From positions 62,001-126,000 of the forward strand of contig DRGL01000040.1 of NCBI GenBank assembly GCA_011050085.1: a stretch of DNA of 64,000 bases, given 5' to 3'. The position numbers and the translations under genes were made by a program. The notes under the pieces were generated by a model. The model saw nothing but the letters and a program-made list of their open reading frames with translations. It did not search any database and was not told the DNA's origin. Source of the DNA: Pricia antarctica (lineage in GTDB: Bacteria; Bacteroidota; Bacteroidia; Flavobacteriales; Flavobacteriaceae). Below, one piece after another: positions 1-8,736 of the stretch (its first letter is position 1; each line of letters opens with the position of its first letter).

Positions 1-1
1 C

Positions 2-550
2 CCAGGTGAACCTATATTAGGTGGTGAAACGATTAGTAAATTTTATCCGACCGTAGGGGCCGGATTCTTTCTGTATGAAGATGATATTTGGTATTTGGGT
101 ACCTCGATACCCAATTTTCTGACGGATGGTATTTATAATGATGACGTAGCTACCATAATCGATGATAAATTGCAGTTCAATTTTATTGGAGGTTATGTAT
201 TCGACATAAACGAAACCCTAAAATTCAAACCGGCATTTCTGATTAATCTAGTCAGCGGAGCTCCGGTAAACACGAATCTATCTGCTAATTTTTTGTATGA
301 TAGTCGATTTACATTGGGCGCTTCTTACCGCTTCGGTAATGCTGTCAGTGGCTTGGCAGGTTTTCAGATAACCGATGCGGCCTTTATAGGCTATTCCTAC
401 GATTACAATACTAACCCTCTTGGCGAGTTCAGTAATGGTTCGCACGAGGTTATTTTAAAATTCTACTTGGGTAGGGGAGACGGTACCAATAGTAGGAATA
501 AAGAGTTAAAAGGAAAGCCAAAACAGATCGATACACCTAGATTTTTCTAA
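2..550 (+). CDS. PorP/SprF family type IX secretion membrane protein (3' part)
   Basis: The gene enters from the left edge; about 182 C-terminal residues are present and the frame is open from base 2. The segment WYLGTSIPNFLT and the alternating hydrophobic strands of an outer-membrane barrel are typical of the PorP/SprF family, which works with the type IX secretion and gliding machinery of Bacteroidota. The final stretch (sGSHEVILKFYLG) is the usual last barrel strand, followed by a short polar tail. The next gene starts directly after the stop codon, so the two are surely one operon. In this phylum PorP/SprF paralogues of this kind commonly lie behind a large secreted adhesin gene, which would be outside the window. 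Family assignment is secure; the secreted partner is not visible. Confidence 0.85.
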   Translation, partial: PGEPILGGETISKFYPTVGAGFFLYEDDIWYLGTSIPNFLTDGIYNDDVATIIDDKLQFNFIGGYVFDINETLKFKPAFLINLVSGAPVNTNLSANFLYDSRFTLGASYRFGNAVSGLAGFQITDAAFIGYSYDYNTNPLGEFSNGSHEVILKFYLGRGDGTNSRNKELKGKPKQIDTPRFF

Positions 551-2488
551 ATGAAGTCAAGACTCGTAATAGCGTTCTTTTTTGTTTACACTGCAGTTTG
601 TCTCTCACAGGATATTCAATCTGAAGCGGACCGATATTTCTATAGTTATGCCTATGATGATGCCATTGAGGCATATCAGAGGCAAATGCAACAGGGCAAA
701 TTGATGACGGAGTATCAACGGTTAAACCTTGCCGATTCTTATTTTAGAACAGGACAATACAATAAGGCAGCAAAAATTTATTTGGAGAGCAACCGAAATG
801 ATAGCATCATGTCCGATAACCGTGTCAATACCATGCTTCAAAGTCTGGCAATGACTTCTGAAAAGGACCGTGTAAAGGCTTTTATGAAATCAAAGGAAAA
901 CCGTTTGCCAGGTGAGCTCGTAGAAAACGCTGAATTCAACTATAATTTACTAGCCTCAGATGAAAGCAAATCTTCGGGTTTCTTCGTGTTTGCTTTTAAA
1001 GGCAATAGTCCCCAAGCCGATATTGCACCTACCTTCTATAACGATAATTTATTGTTTAGTAGTAGTCGAAAAACACGTTCAAAAAAGATTTATGGTCCTT
1101 CAGGGGACTCTTATTTCGACATTTATGAGGCGTCGACCGCACAAAATGGAATCTCTACCGATATAAGTCCGTTCCCAGGTATTCCAAATTCTGAATTCCA
1201 TAAAACAACGCCATACCATTCCCAGAGTACTGGCAATACCTATTATGTTTTATCGAACACAGAAGATAAAAATCTTGCGTTCGATGAAAATGGTAAGAAT
1301 GCACTATCCATAGGTATGGTGGGGGACGACGGTACGTTTAGCTTCCTATTAAAAGATTTGAGCACATCGTTTTATTATCCCTTTTATGATGATAAGGGCG
1401 ACAGGCTCTATTTTTCGGCTAACTTCGAGGATAGTTATGGCGGTACCGATATCTATTACGTAGACACTAATAATGGTCAGGTTATGTCGCAACCCATAAA
1501 TCTTGGGCCGCGCATAAATTCCCCTGGGAATGAAATTGCACCATATGTATTCGAAAATAGTCTTTATTTTTCTTCCGATGTTTTTTATGGTATGGGAGGC
1601 ATGGATATTTATCGTTCCAATATTCTTGCCGATAAAAGCTTTAGTATACCTGTCAATTTGGGTTTGGGCATCAATACAAAGTATGATGAATTCGGTTTTA
1701 TAATGAAGGAGAATCTTGACGATGGTCTTCTGGGGTATTTCTCATCCAACCGTCCTGGTGGTAAGGGTGGAGATGATATTTATGGTTTTAGAATCAGCGA
1801 AAAACCAGGACTTCGTACCCTTATTTTTAAAGGAAAAGTGGTCAAAACACCGTACGATGAATCTATTTCCGGGGCATCGGTCATCGTAAGGGATGCCGAG
1901 GGTAAAACCTTAAAGCAAGTAGCGACCGGTCTTGATGGTGGGTATCAAGTAGAGATTCCATATGCTGATGTCGTTACTTTAGAAGTTACTAAAGAAGCTT
2001 TTTCTACATTCAAGGAGACGTATAACCCTAAAAGTCTACAAGAATTGGAAAAAAGTTCTATGAAAATCGAATTATCCTCTTTTACCGATGTTGTGGAGGA
2101 AAAAGAGGGAAAAATGGTTTTAGACCTAAAAGATTTCTTCTTTACTAGCGGTCAAAGTAATCTTACACCAGAAATCACTACTGAACTCGATAAAGTGGTC
2201 AAAGTAGTCAGTCAGTTTCCAAAAATGCAATTTTCTATAGAAACCCACACAGATAGCCGGGGTAGCAGAAGCTCAAACCAAAAAGTCTCGCAACAACGTT
2301 CAGACGCTATAAAGGCTTATCTAATACAGAACGGGGTGAATTCAGAGAATATTACCAGTTCAAAAGGATTTGGGGAAGACAAAATCATTAATGACTGTTC
2401 GGATGGAGTTTATTGCCTAGATTTTTTACATCAACAAAACCTACGGACACTTTTTGTAGTTGAGAATTTTGAAGCCATAAGTCAGTAA
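551..2488 (+). CDS. OmpA family protein with PD40-type repeats
   Basis: A 645-residue exported protein that begins immediately after the PorP/SprF stop codon. Residues 1-19 form a signal peptide (MKSRLVIAFFFVYTAVCLSQ). A TPR-like helical region follows, then repeated PD40/WD40-like beta-propeller strands (for example LLFSSSRK, LYFSANFEDSYGGTDIYYV, GGMDIYRSNI, GGDDIYGF), a carboxypeptidase-regulatory-like beta domain at about 430-510, and a C-terminal OmpA peptidoglycan-binding domain at about 525-640 with THTDSRGSRSSNQ. The order TPR, PD40, CarboxypepD_reg, OmpA_C is the usual one for the OmpA partner of PorP/SprF in T9SS-linked loci, including PorE-like proteins. It probably anchors the outer-membrane complex to the cell wall. 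Tandem placement supports a joint role in export or anchoring of a surface protein encoded upstream. Confidence 0.88.
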   Translation: MKSRLVIAFFFVYTAVCLSQDIQSEADRYFYSYAYDDAIEAYQRQMQQGKLMTEYQRLNLADSYFRTGQYNKAAKIYLESNRNDSIMSDNRVNTMLQSLAMTSEKDRVKAFMKSKENRLPGELVENAEFNYNLLASDESKSSGFFVFAFKGNSPQADIAPTFYNDNLLFSSSRKTRSKKIYGPSGDSYFDIYEASTAQNGISTDISPFPGIPNSEFHKTTPYHSQSTGNTYYVLSNTEDKNLAFDENGKNALSIGMVGDDGTFSFLLKDLSTSFYYPFYDDKGDRLYFSANFEDSYGGTDIYYVDTNNGQVMSQPINLGPRINSPGNEIAPYVFENSLYFSSDVFYGMGGMDIYRSNILADKSFSIPVNLGLGINTKYDEFGFIMKENLDDGLLGYFSSNRPGGKGGDDIYGFRISEKPGLRTLIFKGKVVKTPYDESISGASVIVRDAEGKTLKQVATGLDGGYQVEIPYADVVTLEVTKEAFSTFKETYNPKSLQELEKSSMKIELSSFTDVVEEKEGKMVLDLKDFFFTSGQSNLTPEITTELDKVVKVVSQFPKMQFSIETHTDSRGSRSSNQKVSQQRSDAIKAYLIQNGVNSENITSSKGFGEDKIINDCSDGVYCLDFLHQQNLRTLFVVENFEAISQ

Positions 2489-2804
2489 TTTTTCTTGAAA
2501 GATTGATGATATTTGTTGCGATTGACGCTTTACACCATCTGATATATCTTTTTCTTCATATTGGAAATAGCTTAGAAATTATCTCAATTTCTTTTTTAGA
2601 TAGTTTCAATACCATACATCATTGTAACCTAGTAAAGTATTTTTTAGGGTATTAACTTTCTACTAAAAATTAGATTCAAATTCAAAGACCAAAACTGATT
2701 TCGAAATTGGTATTTTCCCAATTTTAAATGAGAAGTGATGAAGGTTTTCACCAAACTTGATGCTAGTTTAAACCTTGGCGTTTATATCCCAGAAAGAATA
2801 GTTA
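2489..2804. other. Intergenic region between convergent genes
   Basis: This 316-base AT-rich stretch separates the OmpA gene from the convergent Nramp-like gene. I see no coding frame, RNA gene or clear hairpin terminator in it. Confidence 0.5.
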
Positions 2805-4073
2805 TTAAAATAGTACGATGTAGAAGTAATACATAGAGAATAAAGAAAGAAATAAAATACCGGCATAGGTTAACCACTGTAATCCCTCGCTAGGTCTTTG
2901 GGAAAAGGGAATCTCATCACTCATAACGTTTTTCAGGTTCATATATCCTACAATCGGGGCGACTATGAACGATACAAATGTCGCCAATCCTACCAATTGC
3001 CCCATATTGGCACTGAAAACGCTAATAACTACAAAGTTGATAACCGCTAATACAACGATAGCCAAGGTGAAATATATCTTTTTACCGCTAAGCTTTTTGT
3101 TTGGAAACAATAGGTCTATAATATCGAGACTTACGCGGGCAATCGCATCATGTGCTGTCATACAACTACTAAATAGGGTTGCAAAAGCTGATACTGCTAT
3201 GAAAATATAGGCCCAAGGGCCGATATGAATGGTGAAAAGTCGAACGACTTGATCTGCAAACGTCACGGCATTACCACTCAGAATGGTATTGGTTCCATAA
3301 AGGGTAAACCAGCCTATAATCATAAAGAATATGGCTAACAATGCAGTACTGAAATAGCCGAAATTAAATTCTTGTAACGACTCCTTAAGCGAAGGTTTAT
3401 AATTATCGCCTTTCCATTTTTCAACACTCCAAAGGCTGACCCAGCTCGAAGCCTCTACTGTAGTAGGCATCCATCCCATAAGACTTATAAGGAATAATAT
3501 CCCCACATTATTAAAAATTGGCGGTGGACTAAAATCTGCAACCTGTTGTACGCGGCCTTTGAAAATTACTAATAAGGTAGTCACCAATAGAGCGACGAAT
3601 AGTATGGTAACCACAAACTTCAAGGATTTCTCTAAAAAGGAATAGCGTCCGATAATTAAAACTAAACTAATGCATACAAATAATCCTAATGCTATAGTAA
3701 TCGTTGACAAGTCAGACAGATCAAAAAGTGTACTGAACAAACCTGCGGTTACGGTGTAGAGGGCCGCTAATATGGTGAAGGTGGAAATCAAGGTAATAAG
3801 GGCGTAGAACCATAAATAGTTCTTCCCGCGATTGAGATATCCCTCGATTAAAGTCCTTTCAGTTATATTGGTATATCGGATGCCAAACTCGAAAAAAGGG
3901 TATTTGAGTATGTTGGCCAGTAAGATGGGTAGAATCATTATCCAACCGAATTGAGCCCCGGCTTTAGTGGATAGCACCAAATGGGAGGTGCCAATAGCCA
4001 TACTTGCAAATAAAAGTCCAGGCCCTAGATTTTTTAGGAAGGTTTTGGAAGATGTGCCTTTCATGGTTGGCAT
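2805..4073 (-). CDS. Divergent Nramp-family transporter
   Basis: A 422-residue integral membrane protein with about eleven hydrophobic segments, related to the Nramp/SLC11 divalent metal transporters. The first segment reads GPGLLFASMAIGTSHLVLST, which aligns with the Nramp TM1 region (GPG followed by the metal motif). The canonical DPGN is replaced by AIGTSH here, and TM6 has MGWMPTTVEAS in place of the MPH motif. Both metal-liganding motifs are therefore altered, so the substrate may not be Mn2+ or Fe2+. Distant Nramp-related proteins of this sort occur in Bacteroidota with unproven substrates. The start at 4073 (MPTMKG) is used; an ATG three codons later is equally possible. The gene stands alone, facing the island's left flank. 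Confidence 0.75.
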   Translation of the reverse strand: MPTMKGTSSKTFLKNLGPGLLFASMAIGTSHLVLSTKAGAQFGWIMILPILLANILKYPFFEFGIRYTNITERTLIEGYLNRGKNYLWFYALITLISTFTILAALYTVTAGLFSTLFDLSDLSTITIALGLFVCISLVLIIGRYSFLEKSLKFVVTILFVALLVTTLLVIFKGRVQQVADFSPPPIFNNVGILFLISLMGWMPTTVEASSWVSLWSVEKWKGDNYKPSLKESLQEFNFGYFSTALLAIFFMIIGWFTLYGTNTILSGNAVTFADQVVRLFTIHIGPWAYIFIAVSAFATLFSSCMTAHDAIARVSLDIIDLLFPNKKLSGKKIYFTLAIVVLAVINFVVISVFSANMGQLVGLATFVSFIVAPIVGYMNLKNVMSDEIPFSQRPSEGLQWLTYAGILFLSLFSMYYFYIVLF

Positions 4074-5143
4074 TGATATTAATTCAAAGTAGCATGACCT
4101 AGTTTTAGCTTTAGATCTTCGGGAATAAAAGTCTCAAAACTGTCTATCTAAAGATATTAAATTATTAGTCCGTTTTGTAGAATTCATATATTTCCCGGTT
4201 TGCTACAGTAAAGTAATTAAATCCTTTCGGTTAAGTAGTTTACTGTTTCCCATTTATCTGTGAAGTATACAATTTCCATAGTGGTACTGGAAACATTATT
4301 TTCGTGCCATCCGATGCTTTCCCAAAATTATTATTTTTGTTCATTGAGCTTTTAAAGCGTACAAACTCTTGTAGATGCCCTTATAATATATTGGCTAACT
4401 GAATTTCTAATTTCTGCCTCTGGCATTTTTTCGTTCAATTAAATCCCGTTTGATAAAGCGATCTAAGTAGCCAAATATGGTTGATTTCAGTTGGGTGTCA
4501 ACAAATATGAAGAGTACTTGTATTAACGAATATTTTGTGCTTGACCCGTCTGATAATATGTTGTGTGATTGTATGAATCGATTATAATATGGAACTTGTG
4601 TATAATTCCAAGTCTATAGTTAAGCCTATCGATATGGATATAGCGTATTTCAGCTGCGCTCGCCTCTTTTAACCTGTAAGCACTGCATCAGCCCAACACC
4701 ATCCCAAGGAATTGTATAACGGCTCGACTACATGCGTTAGCCAGTCTTTTTTGTGGAAGTACTACGAGAAAATAGTGTAAAAGTCATCCTGCCACATTTG
4801 TGTTTTTCACAACTGCATAAATACGTAAATCAATATGATCTACATAGAGATGTCTATTACCAAATGAAAATTTAGGATAGATCGACACTTTAAAAGAGAA
4901 CAGCGAACCAAATTGATGTTTGGACGCATAAAAGATTAAATTTCAACTGGTCGTAATTGTAAATTTTGAGTGCGTACCTAAGAAACCTAGAAATAAGACC
5001 AGAATAGGTAAAGGATTATGATTAAAAAAAAGATTACCGCAGAACAACCTACGAAAAAGCAACTTTTGAACACTTCTCTGCTTCCGACAACCTCTTCTTT
5101 CATAAAATTTGAAACTATCGCTTACATGGGAATAGGCATAAAA
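4074..5143. other. Gene-free left flank of the island
   Basis: About 1.07 kb without a supportable gene. Short open stretches exist (for example a minus-strand frame of roughly 55 codons near 4785-4950 without an ATG), but none has a plausible start or recognisable motif. The stretch ends at the terminator and att site of the tRNA-Leu island, so it may hold decayed remnants of earlier insertions at the same tRNA. I cannot show that from the sequence alone. Confidence 0.4.
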
Positions 5144-5171
5144 AAAGCCAAGGATACAAATCCTTGGCTTT
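5144..5171 (-). terminator. Displaced native terminator of tRNA-Leu
   Basis: A perfect stem (AAAGCCAAGGA pairing with TCCTTGGCTTT around a 6-nt loop) is followed, on the minus strand, by a run of T (plus-strand A run from 5140). It lies 6 bases beyond the left copy of the 21-bp att repeat. On the minus strand it is placed just as a terminator after the tRNA-Leu 3' end would be. The simplest reading is that this is the original terminator of the tRNA gene, left behind when the element inserted. Confidence 0.75.
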
Positions 5172-5177
5172 CCCTTT

Positions 5178-5198
5178 GTACTCGAGGCGGGACTTGAA
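5178..5198 (-). repeat. attL: 21-bp copy of the tRNA-Leu 3' end
   Basis: The sequence beginning GTACTCGAGGCGGGACTTGA is identical over 21 bases to 17846-17866, where it forms the 3' end (acceptor and T-arm side) of an intact tRNA-Leu. Beyond it the left copy diverges at once (TATGTT against CCCGCA). This is the footprint of site-specific integration into a tRNA 3' end: a short displaced tRNA fragment at one end of the element and a complete tRNA at the other. The integrase gene starts about 185 bases inside this end. Confidence 0.9.
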
Positions 5199-5382
5199 TA
5201 TGTTAAAACCGTTATGAGTCTCAAACCTAAGAATTATTACTAAACTACCTAAAAAACTAACATGGTAAGGCTTGGCATTGAAAAATAACTATTTCATATA
5301 CATTAAATTGATTTAAGGTGATAAACTAAATATGGGGATAAAGTGGGGAAATTGATATCTTTACATGTTCAAATGTGTAACT

Positions 5383-6675
5383 ATGGCTACTATAAATCAT
5401 CTTGTCAGGGGCTCTAATAATCCATCTACAATTTATTTGCGTTTTAAGCATGGAACTGCACATGACTATACCAAAAGCACTGGGTACCTCATCGATCCCA
5501 AGAATTGGAACAATGATAAGAAGCAACCCTATAAAAGAACTGCTGATTTAAAAAATTTAGCAACAGACCTCGCGGAATTATCCAATGCATTAATTAAAAT
5601 CTTTAATAATACGCCGAAAGATGATATTACCTCGGATTGGTTACGGCATCAAATAGGCGTTTTTAAAGGTGATATTAAGCCTGAAAAGACTAAAAGTGAT
5701 ATACTAGTTGATTCTATCCAAAATATCATTGATACAGCCAATATTAGAGAGAATGGACATGGGGGATTAGGATTGTCCAAGAGTCGCATTAATTCGTATA
5801 AAAATTTATTGAAGATTATTAGAGAATATCAAGGGTCAAAGGTATTTAGGGTTAAAGAGGTCAACATAAGATTCGGTAAAGAGTTTTTAAATTGGATGCT
5901 GAACGATATGCAATATTCTGAGAGTTATGCTAGAAAAAAATTAGATGACTTAAAAACAGTATGTTCCGATGCCGAAATCTATGGTGTTGAGGTAAGTCCG
6001 CAACTTAGGAAAATCAAGGGAGGCAAATCGAAAAATGAGAATATCATATATTTTACATCGGATGAACTAGACAAAATCGAAAATGCAAATTTAGTTGGCG
6101 AAGCACACATAAATGCTAGAAGATGGCTTCTGTTAGGATGTAATCTAGGGCAAAGGGGTGGCGACCTACTTGGTCTCTCAGAGAATAATATAGTAACCCG
6201 AAAGGGGTTAGATGTTATTGAACTAACACAGCAGAAAACCAGTTCAAAGGTTACTATTCCTATACTTGAAAAGACACGGGAAATTTTAGAAGATGGTTTC
6301 CCACGGCCTATTGCTATTCAGAATTTCAATATTTACATCAAAGACATTTGTAGGATTTCCGAAATTAACCAACCGACAAGAGGCCGGAAATATGATCTTA
6401 TTAAAAAACGTAGAGTTCAGGGAACTTTTCCAAAGTGGGAGATTGTTTCTTCTCACGTTATGAGGCGGACTTTCGCAACCCTATTATATGGAGACTTACC
6501 TACACCTCTGATAATGAAGATAACAGGTCATTCTACGGAAAGGATGTTTGCACAATATTTGGGTAAAGATTCGCTCGATTACGCCCAACAGATTGCAGAT
6601 TACTATGAACTACAAAAGATAAAATTAAAAAAACAACCTCAGCTACAAATAGTTAAGGAAGCATCGAATGATTGA
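5383..6675 (+). CDS. Tyrosine recombinase (integrase) of the tRNA-Leu element
   Basis: This is a site-specific recombinase that would catalyse insertion and excision of the island at the 21-bp att core. I place the start at the ATG at 5383 (MATINHLVRGSNNPSTIYLR), the conserved beginning of Bacteroidota integrases; an in-frame ATG at 5365 adds six residues. Domains are an N-terminal Arm DNA-binding region (about 1-75), a SAM-like core-binding domain (about 105-205) and the catalytic domain (about 220-410). Counted from 5383 the catalytic residues are R258 (GQRGGDLL), K285, H358-x-x-R361 (SHVMRRTF), H383 (ITGHS) and the nucleophile Y392 (FAQYLG), so the active site looks complete. It lies just inside attL and reads inward. 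A hairpin follows the gene. Confidence 0.93.
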   Translation: MATINHLVRGSNNPSTIYLRFKHGTAHDYTKSTGYLIDPKNWNNDKKQPYKRTADLKNLATDLAELSNALIKIFNNTPKDDITSDWLRHQIGVFKGDIKPEKTKSDILVDSIQNIIDTANIRENGHGGLGLSKSRINSYKNLLKIIREYQGSKVFRVKEVNIRFGKEFLNWMLNDMQYSESYARKKLDDLKTVCSDAEIYGVEVSPQLRKIKGGKSKNENIIYFTSDELDKIENANLVGEAHINARRWLLLGCNLGQRGGDLLGLSENNIVTRKGLDVIELTQQKTSSKVTIPILEKTREILEDGFPRPIAIQNFNIYIKDICRISEINQPTRGRKYDLIKKRRVQGTFPKWEIVSSHVMRRTFATLLYGDLPTPLIMKITGHSTERMFAQYLGKDSLDYAQQIADYYELQKIKLKKQPQLQIVKEASND

Positions 6676-6702
6676 TTTCTGAAACTTGCTTTGTTATCCC
6701 AA

Positions 6703-6728
6703 CCTAAATTATTTAGGGGGGTTTTGTA
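6703..6728 (+). terminator. Probable terminator after integrase
   Basis: A small stem (CCTAAA and TTTAGG, loop TTA) is followed by GGGGTTTTG and a T-rich stretch, 28 bases after the integrase stop codon. The stem is short, so this is only a moderate call. Confidence 0.4.
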
Positions 6729-6758
6729 TTTTTATAGTGGCAACGTAATTTGGTTCAA

Positions 6759-7688
6759 ATGTATCCTATCTCAATAGATGATTCACAAGTTAATTGTGAC
6801 AGTACATCGATATATCAATCTATATTGTGGCTATTGACCGATGACGCCACACAGGAATACAATCCGCCCCATAGGTTTATACTAATTGGTGAATTGGTTG
6901 GGAATATTAATGACCCTAAGTTTTTGTCTAGAATAACTGAATCAATTCGTGATTTCGATTGTATGCCCGACTGCGACGAGATTCTCAAGGTTTTGGATAC
7001 CAAATATCTTTCCAGACCAGAATATTCCGAAAAAGACTGTTTAAAAACTAGAGCCATAGTTATCGGTGCGCTATTCAGATATGTGCTTCTAAGAAATTTT
7101 TATTCTGAATTCTTTGAAAAAGGGGGGCCGGCGTTTTGCTTCGATATTAAAAAAAGAAATGTGTTTGTCAATAGCGATGAAGTTTTGGATTTCATCGAAT
7201 TAAAAAGCAGTGAAATTCTGCTGGATTATGTGAAGACGCTTCCTAGCAGGGAGTCCCAAAAGGACGAAGTCAGTAATATCATTTTTTTAATGGCGGAAAA
7301 TAGTCTAAAATACAAAAGTGACGTGTTTTCATTTGAAAGGGATATGTGGAAGGAGATAAAAGATAATCTGCCTACTGTAGATAAAAAAAAATCAATTTAT
7401 CCATTCTTAAAGGGTGGTGCCGAGGAGTGTTTCTTGATATTTCGCAAAAATTTTATTGTGGACTTATATCTAGATTATTCATTCATATATGCCAAAATGA
7501 CTGCCCTGGGTTTATTTAAAAAAATAGGTCATGTGCCATTTGTTGATTGGCTTTTCATACAAAAATATATTACCGATTCTCAGCATCAAATGTTACTTAA
7601 TAAAGGACAATTATATTCCTTAGGAAATACCAATTCCGCCAATAGGGTTAACAACTTCAATTATGCCTTTTCTAACCTAATTAAATAA
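6759..7688 (+). CDS. Unknown island protein (309 aa)
   Basis: I do not recognise this protein. The start is taken at the ATG at 6759 (MYPISIDDSQVN); a TTG three codons upstream is possible. It has no signal peptide or membrane segment and looks like a soluble, largely helical cytoplasmic protein. The N-terminal region (ILWLLTDDATQEY...RFILIGELVGN) and the C-terminal segment (VPFVDWLFIQKYI followed by a region rich in asparagine, NTNSANRVNNF) look like conserved blocks. Its place directly behind the integrase and ahead of the excisionase-like gene suggests a role in maintenance or transfer of the element, but that is inference from position only. Confidence 0.7.
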   Translation: MYPISIDDSQVNCDSTSIYQSILWLLTDDATQEYNPPHRFILIGELVGNINDPKFLSRITESIRDFDCMPDCDEILKVLDTKYLSRPEYSEKDCLKTRAIVIGALFRYVLLRNFYSEFFEKGGPAFCFDIKKRNVFVNSDEVLDFIELKSSEILLDYVKTLPSRESQKDEVSNIIFLMAENSLKYKSDVFSFERDMWKEIKDNLPTVDKKKSIYPFLKGGAEECFLIFRKNFIVDLYLDYSFIYAKMTALGLFKKIGHVPFVDWLFIQKYITDSQHQMLLNKGQLYSLGNTNSANRVNNFNYAFSNLIK

Positions 7689-7691
7689 TAT

Positions 7692-7729
7692 AAAGGTAAT
7701 TTCCTAATATCAGGAAAAAATCACCTTTT
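7692..7729. terminator. Inverted repeat after the 309-aa gene
   Basis: Imperfect arms (AAAGGTAATTTCCT and AGGAAAAAATCACCTTT) surround a 5-base loop and begin 3 bases after the stop codon at 7688. The right arm ends in CCTTTTA. It may terminate the upstream gene or act as an operator for the small HTH gene that starts at 7788. Confidence 0.45.
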
Positions 7730-7787
7730 ACAGGGATTGCCATTAATACACCTTTGTTGACAAGTTTAACCTTTAAACATTGCAACA

Positions 7788-8069
7788 ATGGGAGTAATTC
7801 AATTCATCAACACGAGTCCTGACGAATTTATTGATAAACTTGACGCACGTTGGGAAAGTAAATTTAACAAGCTTCAAAATGAGTACCAACCCAAACAACC
7901 CACTAAATATGTAAGCCGGCAATATGTTGCCGATGAAATGCTTCTTTGTAGTCTGACCACAGTTCACAACCTCACCGTTAAGGGAATTCTCAGGAAGTTT
8001 GGTTGTGGCGGCCGCGTGCTGTACAAAAGAGATCAGGTAGAGGCCGCAATCGTAGAACTTAAAGGTTGA
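7788..8069 (+). CDS. Excisionase-like helix-turn-helix protein
   Basis: A 93-residue protein. The C-terminal half (about 45-93) has the winged-helix pattern of the MerR/HTH_17 excisionase group: YVADEMLLCSLTTVHNLT for the helix-turn-helix, then GILRKFGCGGRVLYKRDQ for the wing and GNR/GRV-type turn, and EAAIVELKG as the last helix. The N-terminal half is charged and probably helical. Such small proteins next to a tyrosine integrase commonly act as recombination directionality factors or local regulators. Four bases separate it from the next gene, so the two are cotranscribed. A second, unrelated-looking HTH_17 protein lies at 15463-15828. Confidence 0.75.
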   Translation: MGVIQFINTSPDEFIDKLDARWESKFNKLQNEYQPKQPTKYVSRQYVADEMLLCSLTTVHNLTVKGILRKFGCGGRVLYKRDQVEAAIVELKG

Positions 8070-8073
8070 GACT

Positions 8074-8538
8074 ATGAACGCAGCAAAATCAGGCACAATG
8101 ATGGTGCCAACCCCGACAATTCATTATTTTGAAAAAAACCAGAATTTTGAACCCCCATCAGTATATGAAGAATGCGAGCTATCCAACGGTAGTCCCTTTT
8201 ACGATTTAACAGAATTAAGTAACGGAAATACCCAATTGGGTGAAAGGATAAATATTAGGGTATCTAAAGGCTTTAATCGCTTTTCACCTGATCATTGGAT
8301 ACATATTCATCCTTTTGAATTATGTGGCTACTATATCAGGCTTGCCAGAACACACGGAAGCTATATTTACATAGGTTATGTCGGCAAAAATCTTCGGAGA
8401 GAACACGTTATCTTATTAGAGTATACGGTTGATTTTCGAGTTGCGACTATATTATATTGCCAACACTTTTATACACCCGATTATAGGGTTCTTTTACCCC
8501 ATATCAACAATGAACATCTAAAACAAAAAAGAGTGTAG
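8074..8538 (+). CDS. Unknown island protein (154 aa)
   Basis: I do not recognise this protein. It follows the excisionase-like gene by 4 bases and is the last gene before a hairpin that overlaps its own stop codon. It has no signal peptide or transmembrane segment. The central part (GERINIRVSKGFNRFSPDHW) and the aromatic-rich C-terminal half (HPFELCGYYIRLARTHGSYI, LLEYTVDFRVATILYCQHFY) suggest a compact beta-rich domain. Placement between the HTH protein and the replication-initiator-like gene hints at a role in replication or mobilisation of the element; I cannot go further. Confidence 0.65.
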   Translation: MNAAKSGTMMVPTPTIHYFEKNQNFEPPSVYEECELSNGSPFYDLTELSNGNTQLGERINIRVSKGFNRFSPDHWIHIHPFELCGYYIRLARTHGSYIYIGYVGKNLRREHVILLEYTVDFRVATILYCQHFYTPDYRVLLPHINNEHLKQKRV

Positions 8539-8554
8539 AATACCACACTCTCTT
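8530..8554 (+). terminator. Hairpin terminator overlapping a stop codon
   Basis: Arms AGAGTGT (8530-8536) and ACACTCT (8545-8551) enclose an 8-base loop and are followed by CTTTC. The left arm contains the last codons and stop of the 154-residue gene. It would end the short HTH-plus-unknown operon. Confidence 0.6.
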
Positions 8555-8736
8555 TCATGTTCAAATGAAATGATACTGGCAACGCATCATATAATCAAAT
8601 GTAGCTTTTTTTTCTACTAGTATAGTATAAAGTAAAAAAGGGTTAAAAATTAGCACCTATCGCATCACTCGACAACATAAAATTAAAGGGCAGTAATGAC
8701 TATATAGTCGATTGGAATCACGCTAATTTTGTCGAG

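Noticed and set aside
4785-4950. Minus-strand open stretch with IYPKFSFGNRHLYVDHIDLR
   Set aside because: About 55 codons with no start codon and no recognisable family; it may be debris but cannot be supported as a gene.
6759-7688. RteC-like regulator of conjugative transposons
   Set aside because: I compared the remembered C-terminal RteC pattern with this protein; the conserved FF-E-x-FN-x-x-L block is missing, so no assignment was made.
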